DNA of 64,000 bases, taken from contig NZ_JAHUXA010000003.1 of NCBI RefSeq assembly GCF_019218745.1, positions 229,433 to 293,432 of the forward strand, written 5' to 3'. A program made the position numbers and the translations under genes. This document shows positions 38,431 through 49,685 of the stretch, piece by piece. Source of the stretch: Enterobacter sp. ENT03 (GTDB lineage: Bacteria > Pseudomonadota > Gammaproteobacteria > Enterobacterales > Enterobacteriaceae). The notes under the pieces are model-generated. The model was given only the letters and a program-made list of their open reading frames with translations, made no database searches and was not told the origin of the DNA. Position 1 is the first letter of the stretch. Each line of letters opens with the position of its first letter.

Positions 38431-38769
38431 ATGACCACCGAAAACAAAGGCTATTCTCTGGCAGTAACAAATCGCCGCACGCAAGATGTACAGGAAAAAA
38501 TTTACCTGAAACCCATGGCGCTTTATGTCCCGGATATTGCCGTTCAGGCGGTAGCTGATTTAGTGGCAGGATTGCCAGAGAGTCAACAAAACGAGAATGA
38601 TATTGTTCTGAGCGTCACCAATAATAATAACGGTGTATCCGTGGATAAAGATTTTAACAGTATTGCCGAACTCAGGGATCCCCTGATTGCCGCTGATGCC
38701 GTGAAAGACCTGATTAATATCGTTCGTGGCTACGAGTCAGATGAAGAAACCAATGTTTGTGGCTGGTAG
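38431..38769 (+). CDS. yoaG: YoaG-like protein with two fused units
   Basis: This 112-aa protein is about twice the size of E. coli YoaG (60 aa). The second half contains VTNNNNGVSVD and ends DLINIVRGYESDEETNVCGW, the YoaG hallmark. The first half repeats the pattern: YSLAVTNRRTQDV, then a strand-turn and the helix PDIAVQAVADLVAG, matching PLIAADAVKDLINI. This is most simply an internal duplication. YoaG of E. coli is a small dimer, so this chain may fold as a pseudodimer. AAAGGA precedes the ATG at 38431; an in-frame start 7 codons earlier has no ribosome site. Confidence 0.85.
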   Translation: MTTENKGYSLAVTNRRTQDVQEKIYLKPMALYVPDIAVQAVADLVAGLPESQQNENDIVLSVTNNNNGVSVDKDFNSIAELRDPLIAADAVKDLINIVRGYESDEETNVCGW

Positions 38770-38795
38770 CACGACTCAAACCGGAGGTTCACGTT

Positions 38796-39152
38796 ATGGC
38801 TTTACAAATCCCCATTCACTTTCGTCACACTCGCTCAACACCATTCTGGACTAAAGACACGGTTCCCCAGGCGCTGTTGACGCATCACAACACGAAGAAA
38901 GGCGTATATGGCCGGTTGTCCGTTATGCAGGGCGCCGTGAAATACATCGGCTTCGCCAGCGAACATGACACCACGCCGGAAATCGAAGTGGTTATTGAGG
39001 CCGGACATTTTGGCATCAGCCCGCCGCAATACTGGCATCACGTCGAGTTACTGACCGAGGATACGTACTTCAACATTGATTTCTTTGCCGATCCGCAAGA
39101 AACGCTGGAAGGTAAGGGTATCGGTCAGGTCGTGAATACGCATCGCGGATAG
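38796..39152 (+). CDS. yeaR: YeaR-like DUF1971 cupin, copy 2
   Basis: This 118-aa cupin begins IPIHFRHTRSTPFWTKDT and has ISPPQYWHHVELLTEDTYFNIDFF. It is nearer to E. coli YeaR in length (119 aa) than copy 1. CCGGAGG lies 8 nt before the ATG at 38796; a longer in-frame start overlaps yoaG and was rejected. Two divergent YeaR paralogues on either side of YoaG suggest gene duplication within the operon. Confidence 0.88.
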   Translation: MALQIPIHFRHTRSTPFWTKDTVPQALLTHHNTKKGVYGRLSVMQGAVKYIGFASEHDTTPEIEVVIEAGHFGISPPQYWHHVELLTEDTYFNIDFFADPQETLEGKGIGQVVNTHRG

Positions 39153-39214
39153 ATCCCCTGCGGCCCGTTACAGATCGGTTAGCGCTGACTGGTCTGTAAA
39201 TATCCTTATTTAAA

Positions 39215-39242
39215 TTAAGTTAACCATACCATTTGCCGATAA
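39215..39242 (+). promoter_or_regulatory. Putative sigma-28 promoter of a chemoreceptor gene
   Basis: TTAAGTTA, 12 nt, GCCGATAA. The -10 is a perfect FliA match; the spacer is one base longer than consensus. It lies 65 nt before the chemoreceptor start. Confidence 0.65.
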
Positions 39243-39306
39243 CTGCTTAAGACGCTCTTCATTCCGAGGCGTTCGTTTTCACAGCACTATCATGCAAGGG
39301 TATATC

Positions 39307-40845
39307 ATGTCAGTAAGGCGTTTTTCAGTTCTCGTTTTCACTTTTTTACTCTGTATTTTTCTCGCAAGCGCAGCGTCCAGCCTGTGGTCTCTCACCCGAA
39401 GTAACCAGTCGCTTGATAATGTAAACAAAGAAATTCGCGTCGTGCTCTCGGTTATCGATCCGATTAACCACAGTCGCACGCTGCGGGTACGTCTGATGGA
39501 GGCGATGATTAACGCTTCGCTGGGTGATACCCAGAAAGCCCAGGCGTCGTTGACCAGTGCCGGCGAGACGATAGAAAAAGCGACCGCTGCCTTTAATAAC
39601 TATCAGTCGGCCCCGCATGTGGCGGGCGAAGAAGCGCTGGCCGCGCCGTACCGCCAGGCCTGGCAGACGTATGTCGATGAGGGGCTGCGCCCGTTAATGG
39701 ATGCCGCCAGCCGCAACGATACTGCGCGCTTTAATGAGCTTGTCAGCACCTCCATCCCGCAGCTCGACCGCCAGTTTGAAATCACGCTGGATAATCTGCT
39801 CGCCTTCCGCGAGAAATATGCCCAGCGCCTGAACAACGAAGCGCAAAACCGTTTTATGAACAGTATGCTGACCATTGGTCTGTTTGCGCTGCTGTTTACG
39901 CTGATCATTGCGACTATTTATGTCTTGCTGCGCCGCCGCGTGTTGTCGCCGCTCGATCAGGCGCGTCTGCACTGCCAGAAAATGGCGGCGGGGGAGCTGC
40001 ATATCCCGGTGGTGTCCCATGCGCGGGATGAAATTGGCGACATGCTCTCCTCGCTGGATCAGATGCGTCTTTCGCTGGTGGAGATCATTGCTCAGGTGCG
40101 TAACTCCAGTCAGAGCGTGGCGCATGCGGCTGAAGAGATTGCCGCCGGCAATACCGATCTTTCAGCGCGTACCGAAGAGCAGGCGGCCTCGCTGGGGCAA
40201 ACCGCGGCCAGCATGGAACAGCTCACCTCTACCGTGAAGCACACCTCAGAAAACACCCTCCAGGCCAACACGCTGGCCAGCACTATGCGCAGTGCTGCGC
40301 AGGAAGGGAATGCCATTGTGGAAGAGGCGGTGGTGTCGATGAAGGAAATCGAGTCCAGCTCCGGCAAAATCGACACTATCATTGGCATCATCGAAGACAT
40401 TGCTTTCCAGACGAATATTCTGGCGCTTAACGCGGCGGTGGAAGCGGCCCGTGCAGGCGAACAGGGGCGTGGTTTTGCGGTTGTGGCAAGCGAAGTGCGT
40501 AACCTGGCACAGCGCTCGTCCGTGGCAGCGAAAGAAATTAAAGAGCTTATCGAGCAGTCCGGTAAACAGGTGCAGATGGGCAGCGAACGCGTGACCAGCG
40601 CGGGCGCAAGTATGCAACGCATCATTACGTCGGTCAGACAGGTTTCCGAGCTGATGTCGGAAATTGCGCTGTCCACCGGCGAGCAGAGCCGTGGCATTGA
40701 GCAGATTAATCAGGCGGTGGCGCAGATGGATACCGTCACGCAGCAAAACGCCGCGCTGGTGGAAGAAGCCTCGGCGGCAGCCCAGTCGCTGCAGGAACAG
40801 TCTAAAGTTCTGGAAGAAACGGTGGCGGTATTTAAACTCCGCTAA
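39307..40845 (+). CDS. Methyl-accepting chemotaxis protein, Tar/Tsr-like
   Basis: This 512-aa receptor has a first membrane helix (about 6-28), a periplasmic four-helix-bundle sensor (about 30-185), a second helix (about 188-212), HAMP and the signalling hairpin with [20 protein letters not shown]. It has no NWETF pentapeptide at the C-terminus, so it relies on other receptors for methyl-transferase docking. The ATG at 39307 is preferred to one 15 nt earlier because AAGGG lies 6 nt upstream. A sigma-28 promoter and a strong terminator make it a single-gene unit. Ligand unknown. Confidence 0.92.
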   Translation: MSVRRFSVLVFTFLLCIFLASAASSLWSLTRSNQSLDNVNKEIRVVLSVIDPINHSRTLRVRLMEAMINASLGDTQKAQASLTSAGETIEKATAAFNNYQSAPHVAGEEALAAPYRQAWQTYVDEGLRPLMDAASRNDTARFNELVSTSIPQLDRQFEITLDNLLAFREKYAQRLNNEAQNRFMNSMLTIGLFALLFTLIIATIYVLLRRRVLSPLDQARLHCQKMAAGELHIPVVSHARDEIGDMLSSLDQMRLSLVEIIAQVRNSSQSVAHAAEEIAAGNTDLSARTEEQAASLGQTAASMEQLTSTVKHTSENTLQANTLASTMRSAAQEGNAIVEEAVVSMKEIESSSGKIDTIIGIIEDIAFQTNILALNAAVEAARAGEQGRGFAVVASEVRNLAQRSSVAAKEIKELIEQSGKQVQMGSERVTSAGASMQRIITSVRQVSELMSEIALSTGEQSRGIEQINQAVAQMDTVTQQNAALVEEASAAAQSLQEQSKVLEETVAVFKLR

Positions 40846-40862
40846 TCCAGCAAACGACCTGT

Positions 40863-40887
40863 CCACGCTACGGCGTGGATTTTTTTT
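40863..40887 (+). terminator. Intrinsic terminator
   Basis: CCACGC-TACG-GCGTGG is followed by eight T just behind the chemoreceptor gene. Confidence 0.92.
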
Positions 40888-41029
40888 GTCTGAACCACTG
40901 CGCGGCGGGGATCCGTCGCGTTGTATCACTTATTCTCTGCATAAAATAATACTGGATAAATACACAGCTATTGTTTATTATTTCTTCAGTTTGGTGATTT
41001 TTGTGTCAATGAAGTGAGTGGTGAACCCT

Positions 41030-41776
41030 ATGATGATTTCTGTAAATACTCTCCCTGCGCAGAATCGGGCCGTGACCATGAGCAGCCGTGAACTGGCTAC
41101 GCTGATGGGCGTTGCCCACACTGAGGTGAAGCGCATGGTCAAAAGCCTCGAAACGGCGCAACGCCTCTCATCGCCCGTGACGGGCAGTCAGTACGAATCC
41201 GACGGTGAGGTGCGGGAAGAGTTTTTGTTGAATAAACGGGACTCGCTACTGACGGTGGCACGTATTTCTCCAGCCTATACCGCAGAGATGCTTGACCGCT
41301 GGCAGGAGCGCGAAAAAGACATTAGCCTGCCGGATTTCACCAACCCGGCTGCGGCGGCGCGCGCCTGGGCTGAGCAGTATGAGCGCTGTCAGCGCGCGGA
41401 AGAGCAACTTGAGCTTTTCGCCCCAAAGGCCGCTTTCTTTGACGAATTTATTCAGGTCAGCGAATCGCTGGGCTTCCGTCAGCTGTGCAAAATGCTGAAG
41501 GCGAAAGAAGTGGAATTCCGTAAGTTCCTGCTGGAGCGCAATATCATGATCCGCAATAACGGCACCATGACTCCCGCGCTGCATCATATTCAGGCAGGTT
41601 ATTTTACCGTGCATAGAGGCACTGGCGAGAACCGTCACACCTGGTCTCAGGCGCGCTTTACGCAAAAAGGGGTGAAGTGGGTCGCGGATCTGTGGGCGAA
41701 GCATCTCGCCGCCCGTCCGATTGAAACCCGGCCGCCTGAGCGTAAAGAGCTGGCGCAGGGACCGGGCTGGTTTTAA
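41030..41776 (+). CDS. Phage-type antirepressor (Rha-like N-terminus, KilAC/ANT C-terminus)
   Basis: This 248-aa DNA-binding protein looks like a phage regulator. The N-terminal part (about 15-90) resembles Rha (MSSRELATLMGVAHTEVKRMV). The C-terminal KilAC domain (about 145-225) has FRQLCKMLKAKEVEFRKFLLE and HHIQAGYFTVHRGTGENRHTW. No other phage gene, integrase or attachment site lies near it. The leader is AT-rich and its own terminator follows. It may be a remnant or a domesticated regulator. The start is uncertain between 41018 (GTG), 41030 and 41033; GGTGA lies 5 nt before 41030. Confidence 0.82.
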   Translation: MMISVNTLPAQNRAVTMSSRELATLMGVAHTEVKRMVKSLETAQRLSSPVTGSQYESDGEVREEFLLNKRDSLLTVARISPAYTAEMLDRWQEREKDISLPDFTNPAAAARAWAEQYERCQRAEEQLELFAPKAAFFDEFIQVSESLGFRQLCKMLKAKEVEFRKFLLERNIMIRNNGTMTPALHHIQAGYFTVHRGTGENRHTWSQARFTQKGVKWVADLWAKHLAARPIETRPPERKELAQGPGWF

Positions 41777-41782
41777 TCACGC

Positions 41783-41821
41783 AAAAAACGGCTGCCTCAG
41801 TTATCTGGCGCAGCCGTTTTT
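41783..41821. terminator. Bidirectional terminator between antirepressor and phosphoketolase
   Basis: AAAAACGGCTG and CAGCCGTTTTT form a long stem with A and T runs on opposite sides, so it can stop transcription from both convergent genes. Confidence 0.9.
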
Positions 41822-41824
41822 GTG

Positions 41825-44218
41825 TTATTCAGGAATAGTGGCGTGATCCTGTTGTGACGGCCATTTCCATCCCTGTACTTCTGGCAGATCCTCTCCGTAT
41901 TCCCGCACATAACGGTGATGGTCGGCGATCTTTTCCGCCAGCGCATCGAGGATCGCATCCGCTTTTCCCGCCAGCGAAGGGATATTCAAAATAGCGTCCT
42001 GCGCCAGATGGAAACGGTCCAGCTCGTTTAACACGGTCATGTCAAACGGCGTGGTAGTGGTGCCTTCTTCGATAAACCCGTGTACATGAAAATGCTGATG
42101 ATTATTCCGTTTATAGGTCAGACGATGGATCAGACCCGGATAGCCGTGGAAAGCGAATATCACCGGCGTATCAGCAGGGAAGAGTGCTTCGAAAGTCTCA
42201 TCGTCAATACCGTGGGGGTGCTGATCCTGCGTCTGTAGCGCCATCAGATCCACCACGTTGACCACCTGAATGCGTAACGCCGGCAGGTAGCCACGCAGCA
42301 GATCGACCGCCGCCAGCGCTTCCATGGTCGGCACATCCCCCGCACAGGCGATCACCACATCCGGTTTTTCCCCTTCCCGCACGGTCCCGGCCCAGTGCCA
42401 GATCCCCATGCCAGCCGCGCAGTGTTTCTCTGCCTCATCCAGCGTTAACCACTGGGGCGAGGGCTGTTTACCGGCGACAATCACATTGATGCGATCCCAG
42501 GTTTTCAGGCAGTGATCGGCAACGCACAGCAGGGTGTTCGCGTCTGGCGGCAGATAGATGCGGACAATATCGGCTTTTTTGTTCGCCACATGATCGATAA
42601 AACCCGGATCCTGATGGCTGTAGCCGTTATGATCCTGACGCCAGACGTGCGACGACAGCAGATAGTTAAGCGAGGAAACAGGCTTACGCCATGGAAGCTT
42701 GCGCGTCACTTTCAGCCACTTCGCATGCTGGTTGAACATGGAATCGATAATATGAATAAAGGCTTCATAGCAGTTGAACAGCCCATGACGACCGGTGAGC
42801 AAATACCCCTCCAGCCAGCCCTGGCACTGATGCTCGCTAAGGATTTCCATCACCCGGCCATCGGCAGCCAGCTGTTCGTCATAGGATTTTTTCGGTAACA
42901 GCCAGGTGCGGCTGGTGACGTCAAACACTTTTCCCAGCCGGTTCGATTCGGTTTCATCCGGCCCGAACAGGCGGAAATTATCCGGGTTTTGCTGAAATAT
43001 GCCCGCCAGATACGCGCCCAGTGCGGCAGTGGTGCCGGTTTGCGTCTCGCCGGGAGAGGTGATGGCAACCGCGTATTCGCGCAGTGGCGGAGTGTTCAGT
43101 TCGCGGCGCAACAGGCCACCGTTCGCCCAGGGTGATGCGCCCATGCGTTTCTCACCCTCAGGGGCGAGGGCGCGCAGCTCCTCTTTCAGCTGACCGTTCG
43201 GGTCAAAGAGATCGTCCGGCTGGTAGCTGCGCATCCAGCTTTCGAGTATTTGACGATGCTCGTCATTCTCCCGACAGGCGGAAACCGGCACCTGATGCGC
43301 GCGCCAGAAATCTTCAACTTTTTTGTCATCCACCGTCTGTGGACCCGTCCAGCCTTTCGGACTGCGCAGGATGATCATCGGCCAGCGGGGAAGCGTCGAA
43401 GAGGGCGAGCCGCTGCGCGCCTGCGACTGATAGTCGCGGATTTTGTTGAGCGCGTTATCGAGAGTTTCCGCCATCTGACGGTGCATTTTCTCTGGCTCAT
43501 GTCCGCTCACCAGCAGCGGTTCATAGCCGTAACCGCGGAACAGATCCTGCAAATCCTCATCGCTGGCGCGCCCGAGGATCGTCGGATTAGCAATTTTATA
43601 GCCATTGAGATGCAGGATCGGCAGCACCGCGCCATCGCGTGCCGCGTTAATGAATTTATTGCCGAACCAGCTGGAGGCGAGCGGGCCGGTTTCCGCCTCG
43701 CCGTCGCCGATCACACATGCGGCAATCAAAGAAGGATTGTCAAACACCGCGCCGAAGGCATGCGAAAGGGAATAGCCGAGTTCGCCACCCTCGTTAATCG
43801 ATCCCGGCGTTTCCGGGGCGGCGTGGCTCGGAATACCGCCGGGGAAGGAGAATTGCTTAAACAGCTTTTGCATCCCCTCGGCGTTCTGGCTGATGTCCGG
43901 ATAGATGTCGCTGTAGCTGCCTTCCAGCCAGGTGTTCGCCACCATGCCTGGGCCGCCATGACCGGGACCACAAATATAGATCATGTTGAGATCGCGCAGG
44001 CGGATCGCCCGGTTGAGGTGGGCATAAATAAAATTCAGGCCCGGCGTGGTCCCCCAGTGTCCCAGCAAACGCGGTTTAATGTGTTCCGGGCGAAGCGGCT
44101 CGCGCAGCAGGGGGTTATCCATCAGATAAATTTGCCCGACCGAGAGATAGTTGGCGGCTCGCCAGTAACGGTCGATGAGTGCAATGTCGTGATCAGAAAG
44201 AGACGGTGTCTGTGTCAT
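41825..44218 (-). CDS. xfp: Phosphoketolase (xylulose-5-P/fructose-6-P)
   Basis: This 797-aa thiamine-diphosphate enzyme splits xylulose-5-phosphate or fructose-6-phosphate with phosphate to acetyl-phosphate plus an aldose phosphate. The cofactor signature [16 protein letters not shown] begins at 171. The catalytic region GPGHGGPG (84-91) and the C-terminal run [19 protein letters not shown] are typical. Length fits the bacterial family (about 790-800 aa). It offers a carbon-saving route to acetyl-phosphate and is absent from E. coli K-12 at this site. It is convergent with the antirepressor gene and follows a 150-bp gap from ychF. Confidence 0.95.
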   Translation of the reverse strand: MTQTPSLSDHDIALIDRYWRAANYLSVGQIYLMDNPLLREPLRPEHIKPRLLGHWGTTPGLNFIYAHLNRAIRLRDLNMIYICGPGHGGPGMVANTWLEGSYSDIYPDISQNAEGMQKLFKQFSFPGGIPSHAAPETPGSINEGGELGYSLSHAFGAVFDNPSLIAACVIGDGEAETGPLASSWFGNKFINAARDGAVLPILHLNGYKIANPTILGRASDEDLQDLFRGYGYEPLLVSGHEPEKMHRQMAETLDNALNKIRDYQSQARSGSPSSTLPRWPMIILRSPKGWTGPQTVDDKKVEDFWRAHQVPVSACRENDEHRQILESWMRSYQPDDLFDPNGQLKEELRALAPEGEKRMGASPWANGGLLRRELNTPPLREYAVAITSPGETQTGTTAALGAYLAGIFQQNPDNFRLFGPDETESNRLGKVFDVTSRTWLLPKKSYDEQLAADGRVMEILSEHQCQGWLEGYLLTGRHGLFNCYEAFIHIIDSMFNQHAKWLKVTRKLPWRKPVSSLNYLLSSHVWRQDHNGYSHQDPGFIDHVANKKADIVRIYLPPDANTLLCVADHCLKTWDRINVIVAGKQPSPQWLTLDEAEKHCAAGMGIWHWAGTVREGEKPDVVIACAGDVPTMEALAAVDLLRGYLPALRIQVVNVVDLMALQTQDQHPHGIDDETFEALFPADTPVIFAFHGYPGLIHRLTYKRNNHQHFHVHGFIEEGTTTTPFDMTVLNELDRFHLAQDAILNIPSLAGKADAILDALAEKIADHHRYVREYGEDLPEVQGWKWPSQQDHATIPE

Positions 44219-44322
44219 GCGTTACCCGAATGGTGAGCGGCGCCGTTATAACGGCAGAGACTTCAAGCCTGGCATAGATCAGGCAGAGGGGGAGGCGGGT
44301 ACAGCCGAGGATCGTCTGAAAA

Positions 44323-44347
44323 GAAAAATCCACGCCGGGGCGTGGAT
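44323..44347 (-). terminator. Terminator of ychF
   Basis: On the minus strand ATCCACGCC and GGCGTGGAT form a stem that is followed by T5, 24 bp beyond the ychF stop. Confidence 0.88.
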
Positions 44348-44370
44348 TAAATGTCGGGGCAGGACGCAGA

Positions 44371-45462
44371 TCAGACGTTGAACAGGAAGTTCATCACGTC
44401 GCCATCTTTCACGATGTAGTCTTTGCCTTCAGCACGCATCTTACCGGCTTCTTTTGCACCCTGTTCGCCTTTGTAAGCGATGAAGTCTTCAAACGCGATA
44501 GTCTGCGCGCGGATGAAGCCTTTCTCAAAGTCGGTATGGATTTTACCGGCAGCCTGCGGTGCCGTCGCGCCAACCGGAATGGTCCATGCGCGCACTTCTT
44601 TGACGCCCGCGGTGAAATAGGTTTGCAGGTTCAGCAGTTCATAACCGGCACGGATCACACGGTTCAGCCCCGGCTCTTCCAGACCCATTTCCGCCATAAA
44701 TTCTGCGCGGTCCGCATCGTCCAGCTCAGCGATGTCAGCTTCAACCGCGGCACAGACGGCCACCACCACAGAACCCTCTTTGGCGGCGATCTCGCGCACT
44801 TTATCGAGGTACGGGTTATTTTCATAACCGTCTTCGTTAACGTTGGCGATATACATGGTTGGTTTCAGCGTCAGGAAGCTCAGGTAGCGGATCGCCGCTT
44901 TGTCTTCATCCGTCAGATTCAGGGAACGCAGCATGCCCGCTTCGGCCAGATGAGGCAGACATTTTTCCAGCGCGGCCTGTTCAGCTTTCGCGTCTTTATC
45001 GCCGCCTTTGGCTTTTTTCTGCACGCGGTGCAGGGCGCGCTCGCAGGTGTCCAGATCGGATAGCGCCAGCTCGGTGTTGATAACGTCGATGTCGTCAGCC
45101 GGATCGACTTTATTATTCACGTGGATAATGTTGTCGTTTTCAAAGCAGCGCACCACGTGACCAATGGCTTCGGTTTCACGGATGTTGGTCAGGAACTGGT
45201 TACCCAGGCCTTCACCTTTGGACGCGCCTTTTACCAGACCTGCGATGTCCACGAACTCCATGGTGGTCGGCAGAATACGCTGCGGCTTAACGATTTCAGC
45301 CAGCTGATCCAGACGCGGATCGGGCATCGGCACAACGCCGGTATTCGGCTCAATGGTACAGAACGGGAAGTTCGCCGCTTCGATGCCCGCTTTGGTGAGC
45401 GCATTGAACAGGGTAGATTTACCGACGTTCGGCAAGCCGACGATACCGCATTTGAATCCCAT
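44371..45462 (-). CDS. ychF: Redox-regulated ATPase YchF (Obg-like)
   Basis: This 363-aa P-loop protein has GLPNVGKST (8-16) and [16 protein letters not shown]. It belongs to the Obg/YchF class but hydrolyses ATP, binds ribosomes and dampens the oxidative stress response. A central helical domain and a C-terminal TGS domain ([19 protein letters not shown]) are present. It pairs with pth 126 bp upstream, the conserved enterobacterial order. It marks the return to the E. coli-like backbone after the variable region. Confidence 0.97.
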   Translation of the reverse strand: MGFKCGIVGLPNVGKSTLFNALTKAGIEAANFPFCTIEPNTGVVPMPDPRLDQLAEIVKPQRILPTTMEFVDIAGLVKGASKGEGLGNQFLTNIRETEAIGHVVRCFENDNIIHVNNKVDPADDIDVINTELALSDLDTCERALHRVQKKAKGGDKDAKAEQAALEKCLPHLAEAGMLRSLNLTDEDKAAIRYLSFLTLKPTMYIANVNEDGYENNPYLDKVREIAAKEGSVVVAVCAAVEADIAELDDADRAEFMAEMGLEEPGLNRVIRAGYELLNLQTYFTAGVKEVRAWTIPVGATAPQAAGKIHTDFEKGFIRAQTIAFEDFIAYKGEQGAKEAGKMRAEGKDYIVKDGDVMNFLFNV

Positions 45463-45588
45463 GGTTTAAATCACCTTAATGTCTTGATATTCAACCTGTT
45501 AGAGATGACAGATTGTAGAAAAGTTAGTAACTCTGCCTATTATACACGTAACCGCTCGCGCGCGGGGCAAAAAAGCCGTTCGCGGCAG

Positions 45589-46173
45589 CTACTGCGCTTT
45601 AAAGGCGTGAAGTCGGTTGGTTGCTTTTGTTAAGCCGTCCGACAGCCAGATTTCCGTGCAGCGCGCCGCTTCGTCTACGGCATCGTCGATAAGCTTCTGT
45701 TCTGAAACGGGTGGTTTCCCGAGTACAAAGCCGACAACTTTGTTTTTATCGCCCGGATGGCCAATTCCCACACGTAAGCGGTGAAAATTCGGGTTATTAC
45801 CCTGTTTACTGATGATGTCTTTCAGGCCGTTATGTCCACCATGACCGCCGCCAAGTTTGAATTTCGCCACGCCCGGCGGCAGATCCAGCTCATCATGCGC
45901 CACCAGAATTTCATCGGGATTGATACGGTAAAACGTCGCCATTGCCGCCACCGCTTTGCCACTCAGGTTCATAAAGGTGGTGGGCACCAGCAGACGCACA
46001 TCCGCACCTGCGACGTTAATACGTGAGGTAAAACCGAAGAATTTCGGCTCTTCACGCAGAGGCGCGCGGAAACGTTCGGCCAGTAAATCAACATACCATG
46101 CACCCGCATTATGTCGGGTGGCTGCGTACTCAGCGCCTGGATTAGCCAGGCCGACAATGAGTTTAATCGTCAC
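45589..46173 (-). CDS. pth: Peptidyl-tRNA hydrolase
   Basis: This 194-aa enzyme releases peptides from drop-off peptidyl-t[18 protein letters not shown] (catalytic His20), [13 protein letters not shown] and [10 protein letters not shown] are all intact. The start is GTG (46173), as in E. coli, with AGGAA 9 nt upstream; an ATG 27 codons earlier lacks family similarity and was not used. It is co-directional with ychF. Confidence 0.97.
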   Translation of the reverse strand: MTIKLIVGLANPGAEYAATRHNAGAWYVDLLAERFRAPLREEPKFFGFTSRINVAGADVRLLVPTTFMNLSGKAVAAMATFYRINPDEILVAHDELDLPPGVAKFKLGGGHGGHNGLKDIISKQGNNPNFHRLRVGIGHPGDKNKVVGFVLGKPPVSEQKLIDDAVDEAARCTEIWLSDGLTKATNRLHAFKAQ

Positions 46174-46383
46174 GTCTTCGTTCCTGAAGGGATCACATTC
46201 TGGCGCGTAGTTTACGTTGTGTGGCGTCGGTTGACAAAGTTCTGCTGAGAACATGAGAAAATCCTAATAATTCAACTTGCGAACTATTAGAAAATCATCC
46301 AGTTCAGGGGCTTATATGTAAAGTTGTGTTTAACCGATGTTAATAACTGTGATCGCCGCCGCAACCGATCCGTGGGGTGTTGC

Positions 46384-46391
46384 CTATACTT
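46384..46391 (+). promoter_or_regulatory. Putative -10 element of ychH
   Basis: CTATACTT followed by TACAC is a strong extended -10 of the sigma-S/sigma-70 type, 55 nt before ychH. A partial CRP half-site TGTGA lies near 46346, consistent with CRP control in E. coli. Confidence 0.4.
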
Positions 46392-46445
46392 TACACACAA
46401 GGAGCAAGGGCTTTTCCCTTGCAGTCTGGCATCCGGAGGTGACAG

Positions 46446-46724
46446 ATGAAACGCAAAAACGCGTCGTTGCTCGGTAACGTATTAATGGTCCTGGGGCTGG
46501 TGGTGATGGTGGTCGGTGTGGGGTATTCCATTCTGAACCAGCTTCCACAGCTTAACCTGCCACAGTACTTCGCCCATGGAGCCATTTTAAGTATTTTCGT
46601 TGGCGCCGTCCTGTGGCTGGCGGGGGCGCGCGTCGGCGGGCATGAACAGGTGTGCGATAAGTACTGGTGGGTGCGTCACTACGATAAACGTTGCCGCCGC
46701 GATCAGAATCATCGCCACAGCTAA
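46446..46724 (+). CDS. ychH: Small stress-induced membrane protein YchH
   Basis: This 92-aa inner-membrane protein has two hydrophobic segments (about 9-31 and 45-63) and a basic, His-rich tail. E. coli YchH is induced by stress and repressed through CRP; no enzymatic role is known. GGAGG sits 6 nt before the start. It is divergent from pth as in E. coli and is followed by REP elements. Confidence 0.92.
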   Translation: MKRKNASLLGNVLMVLGLVVMVVGVGYSILNQLPQLNLPQYFAHGAILSIFVGAVLWLAGARVGGHEQVCDKYWWVRHYDKRCRRDQNHRHS

Positions 46725-46731
46725 TCTCCTT

Positions 46732-46802
46732 GCCGGGTGATGCATCGTTCACCCGGCCTGCACGAGTCATTCCCTGGCCCGGCCTGCTTACGCCGCCGGG
46801 CA
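46732..46802. repeat. REP elements between ychH and dauA
   Basis: GCCGGGTGATGCATCG...CACCCGGCCTG and GCCCGGCCTGCTTACGCCGCC... fill the gap between two convergent genes. Confidence 0.8.
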
Positions 46803-46808
46803 TTCCCA

Positions 46809-48497
46809 TTAAACGTCAGCCAGCGCTGCGTTTTTATCCGGATAAAAAGACAACCGTCCTGCTATTGGCTTAATACCCGCACGGGCCATGGTGCGCAGCG
46901 GCTGAAACTCCAGATTACTCACCCGTAACTCACAGCCTTCTGGCAGACGTTCCACAAAGCGCTTAAACGCATCCAGCCCGCCCGCGTCCAGCACCGGTAC
47001 CGCGTCACATTTCAGCACGACAATGCGTTTGCCTGCGCAGCGCGCCGCGAGATCGGTAAATAAACTGTCTGCCGCCGCGAAGAATAACGGGCCGATCACC
47101 CGCAGTACCAGCACATCGTCCGGCACCTCAACATTGACCGGCGCAAGGCGCGTCATGCGTGCGATACGGCGCATAAACAGCAGTGAGGCCAGAACGATGC
47201 CGACGCTGATGGCGATCACCATATCGAACAGGACGGTCAGCGACATGCACAGCAGCATGACGATGATGTCGTCTTTCGGGCCGGTACGCAGCAGGTTCAC
47301 CACTTTATGCGCTTCGCTCATGTTCCATGCCACCATCAGCAGCAGGGCGGCCATGGCCGACAGCGGCAGCCAGGAGAGCAGCGGGGCTAAGATCAGCAGG
47401 GCGAGGATCACCAGCAAGGCGTGGACCACCGCCGAAACGGGCGACGTTGCCCCCGCACGCACGTTGGCCGCTGAGCGGGCAATAGCGGCGGTAGCGGTAA
47501 TGCCGCCGAAGAACGGCGCAACCAGGTTACCCAGCCCCTGACCAATCAGTTCGCCGTTGGCTTTATGCCGCGTACCCGTCATGCCGTCGAGCACCACCGC
47601 GCACAACAGCGATTCGATGGCACCGAGCATCGCCATGGAGAACGCCGCCGGTAACAGTGCCTGAAGAGAAGCCCAGCTCAGGGTGAAGTCTGAACCCGGC
47701 ATATCCCACGGCAGCACCAGTTGCGGCAGCAGTTGCGGAATGCCGTTACCCTGGGTGCCATCCGCCAGCACATAATGGAACTGCGAACCGATGGTTGCTA
47801 CGTGACCACCGGCGAGATTGACCACCATCATCACCGCGCAACCGGCCAGCAGTGCCGGTAAATGGCCTGGCAAGCGTATACCGAGCCGTGGCCATAAAAT
47901 CAATGTACCGAGAGTGACCACACCAATGGCGGCATCACCGGGGTTAAAGGTCGGCAGAGCGCCCGCCAGCGCGCCCACTTTTTGCAGATAATGTTCGGGC
48001 ACCTGGGTGAGATGCAAACCGAGAAAATCTTTGATCTGCATGGTGCCGATGGTGATGCCGATCCCGGAGGTAAACCCGAGCGTGACCGACAGCGGAATGT
48101 ATTCAATGAGGCGGCCAAATCGGGCGAGGCCAAACAGGATCAGGAACACGCCGGACATCAGGGTGGCGACGAGCAATCCCGCCAGCCCGAACTGCTGTGA
48201 TACCGGGTAGAGGATCACCACAAAGGCGGCGGTAGGACCGGAAACACTAAAGCGCGAGCCACCGGTCAGGGCGATGACAATCCCGGCAACCGCCGACGTG
48301 TACAGGCCATATTGCGGAGCTACACCGCTGCCAATCGCCAGCGCCATCGCCAGCGGGATCGCAATGATGCCGACGGTGATCCCGGCAATCAGGTCGCGGG
48401 TAAAGCGCGACAGAGAGTATTTTTCTTTCCAGCAGGCGTCGATAAGGGCGCGAAAAGGAAGAGCATCAAAAGACGTCAATTTTTTCACTTTTTTCAT
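46809..48497 (-). CDS. dauA: C4-dicarboxylate transporter, SulP family
   Basis: This 562-aa inner-membrane carrier takes up succinate and other C4-dicarboxylates aerobically at acid pH. About 12 hydrophobic segments include [20 protein letters not shown] and [13 protein letters not shown]; a cytoplasmic STAS domain (about 440-562) closes the chain. It matches E. coli DauA (YchM) nearly end to end. The start is placed at the ATG at 48497; a TTG 15 nt earlier is possible, and neither has a good ribosome site. Confidence 0.94.
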   Translation of the reverse strand: MKKVKKLTSFDALPFRALIDACWKEKYSLSRFTRDLIAGITVGIIAIPLAMALAIGSGVAPQYGLYTSAVAGIVIALTGGSRFSVSGPTAAFVVILYPVSQQFGLAGLLVATLMSGVFLILFGLARFGRLIEYIPLSVTLGFTSGIGITIGTMQIKDFLGLHLTQVPEHYLQKVGALAGALPTFNPGDAAIGVVTLGTLILWPRLGIRLPGHLPALLAGCAVMMVVNLAGGHVATIGSQFHYVLADGTQGNGIPQLLPQLVLPWDMPGSDFTLSWASLQALLPAAFSMAMLGAIESLLCAVVLDGMTGTRHKANGELIGQGLGNLVAPFFGGITATAAIARSAANVRAGATSPVSAVVHALLVILALLILAPLLSWLPLSAMAALLLMVAWNMSEAHKVVNLLRTGPKDDIIVMLLCMSLTVLFDMVIAISVGIVLASLLFMRRIARMTRLAPVNVEVPDDVLVLRVIGPLFFAAADSLFTDLAARCAGKRIVVLKCDAVPVLDAGGLDAFKRFVERLPEGCELRVSNLEFQPLRTMARAGIKPIAGRLSFYPDKNAALADV

Positions 48498-48572
48498 TTC
48501 ATCGCTGAGCAAACCATCTGTTTGTTATATACCAGATATGGAATGCATAAATCATACAAATGGAATTCACAG

Positions 48573-48600
48573 ACAAAAAAACCCGCCGCGGCGGGTTTTT
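48573..48600 (-). terminator. Terminator of prs
   Basis: AAAACCCGCC and GGCGGGTTTT are perfect complements, with a T-run on the minus strand, 13 bp past the prs stop. Confidence 0.92.
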
Positions 48601-48613
48601 ATGCTGTGTCCGA

Positions 48614-49630
<1,017 letters not shown>

Positions 49631-49685
49631 CTATCCAGCGGTGTATTAAAGAGCGCGATGCAACGTCTGGAACAGGGTGACGTTG

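Noticed and set aside
39153..39214. A tRNA or attachment site near the chemoreceptor and antirepressor genes
   Set aside because: I looked for cloverleaf-like arms and integrase genes and found none in this window.
44371..46173. Frameshifts or mutations in ychF, pth, prs, hemA and prfA
   Set aside because: All key motifs and lengths are normal; only sirB2 in this backbone shows damage.
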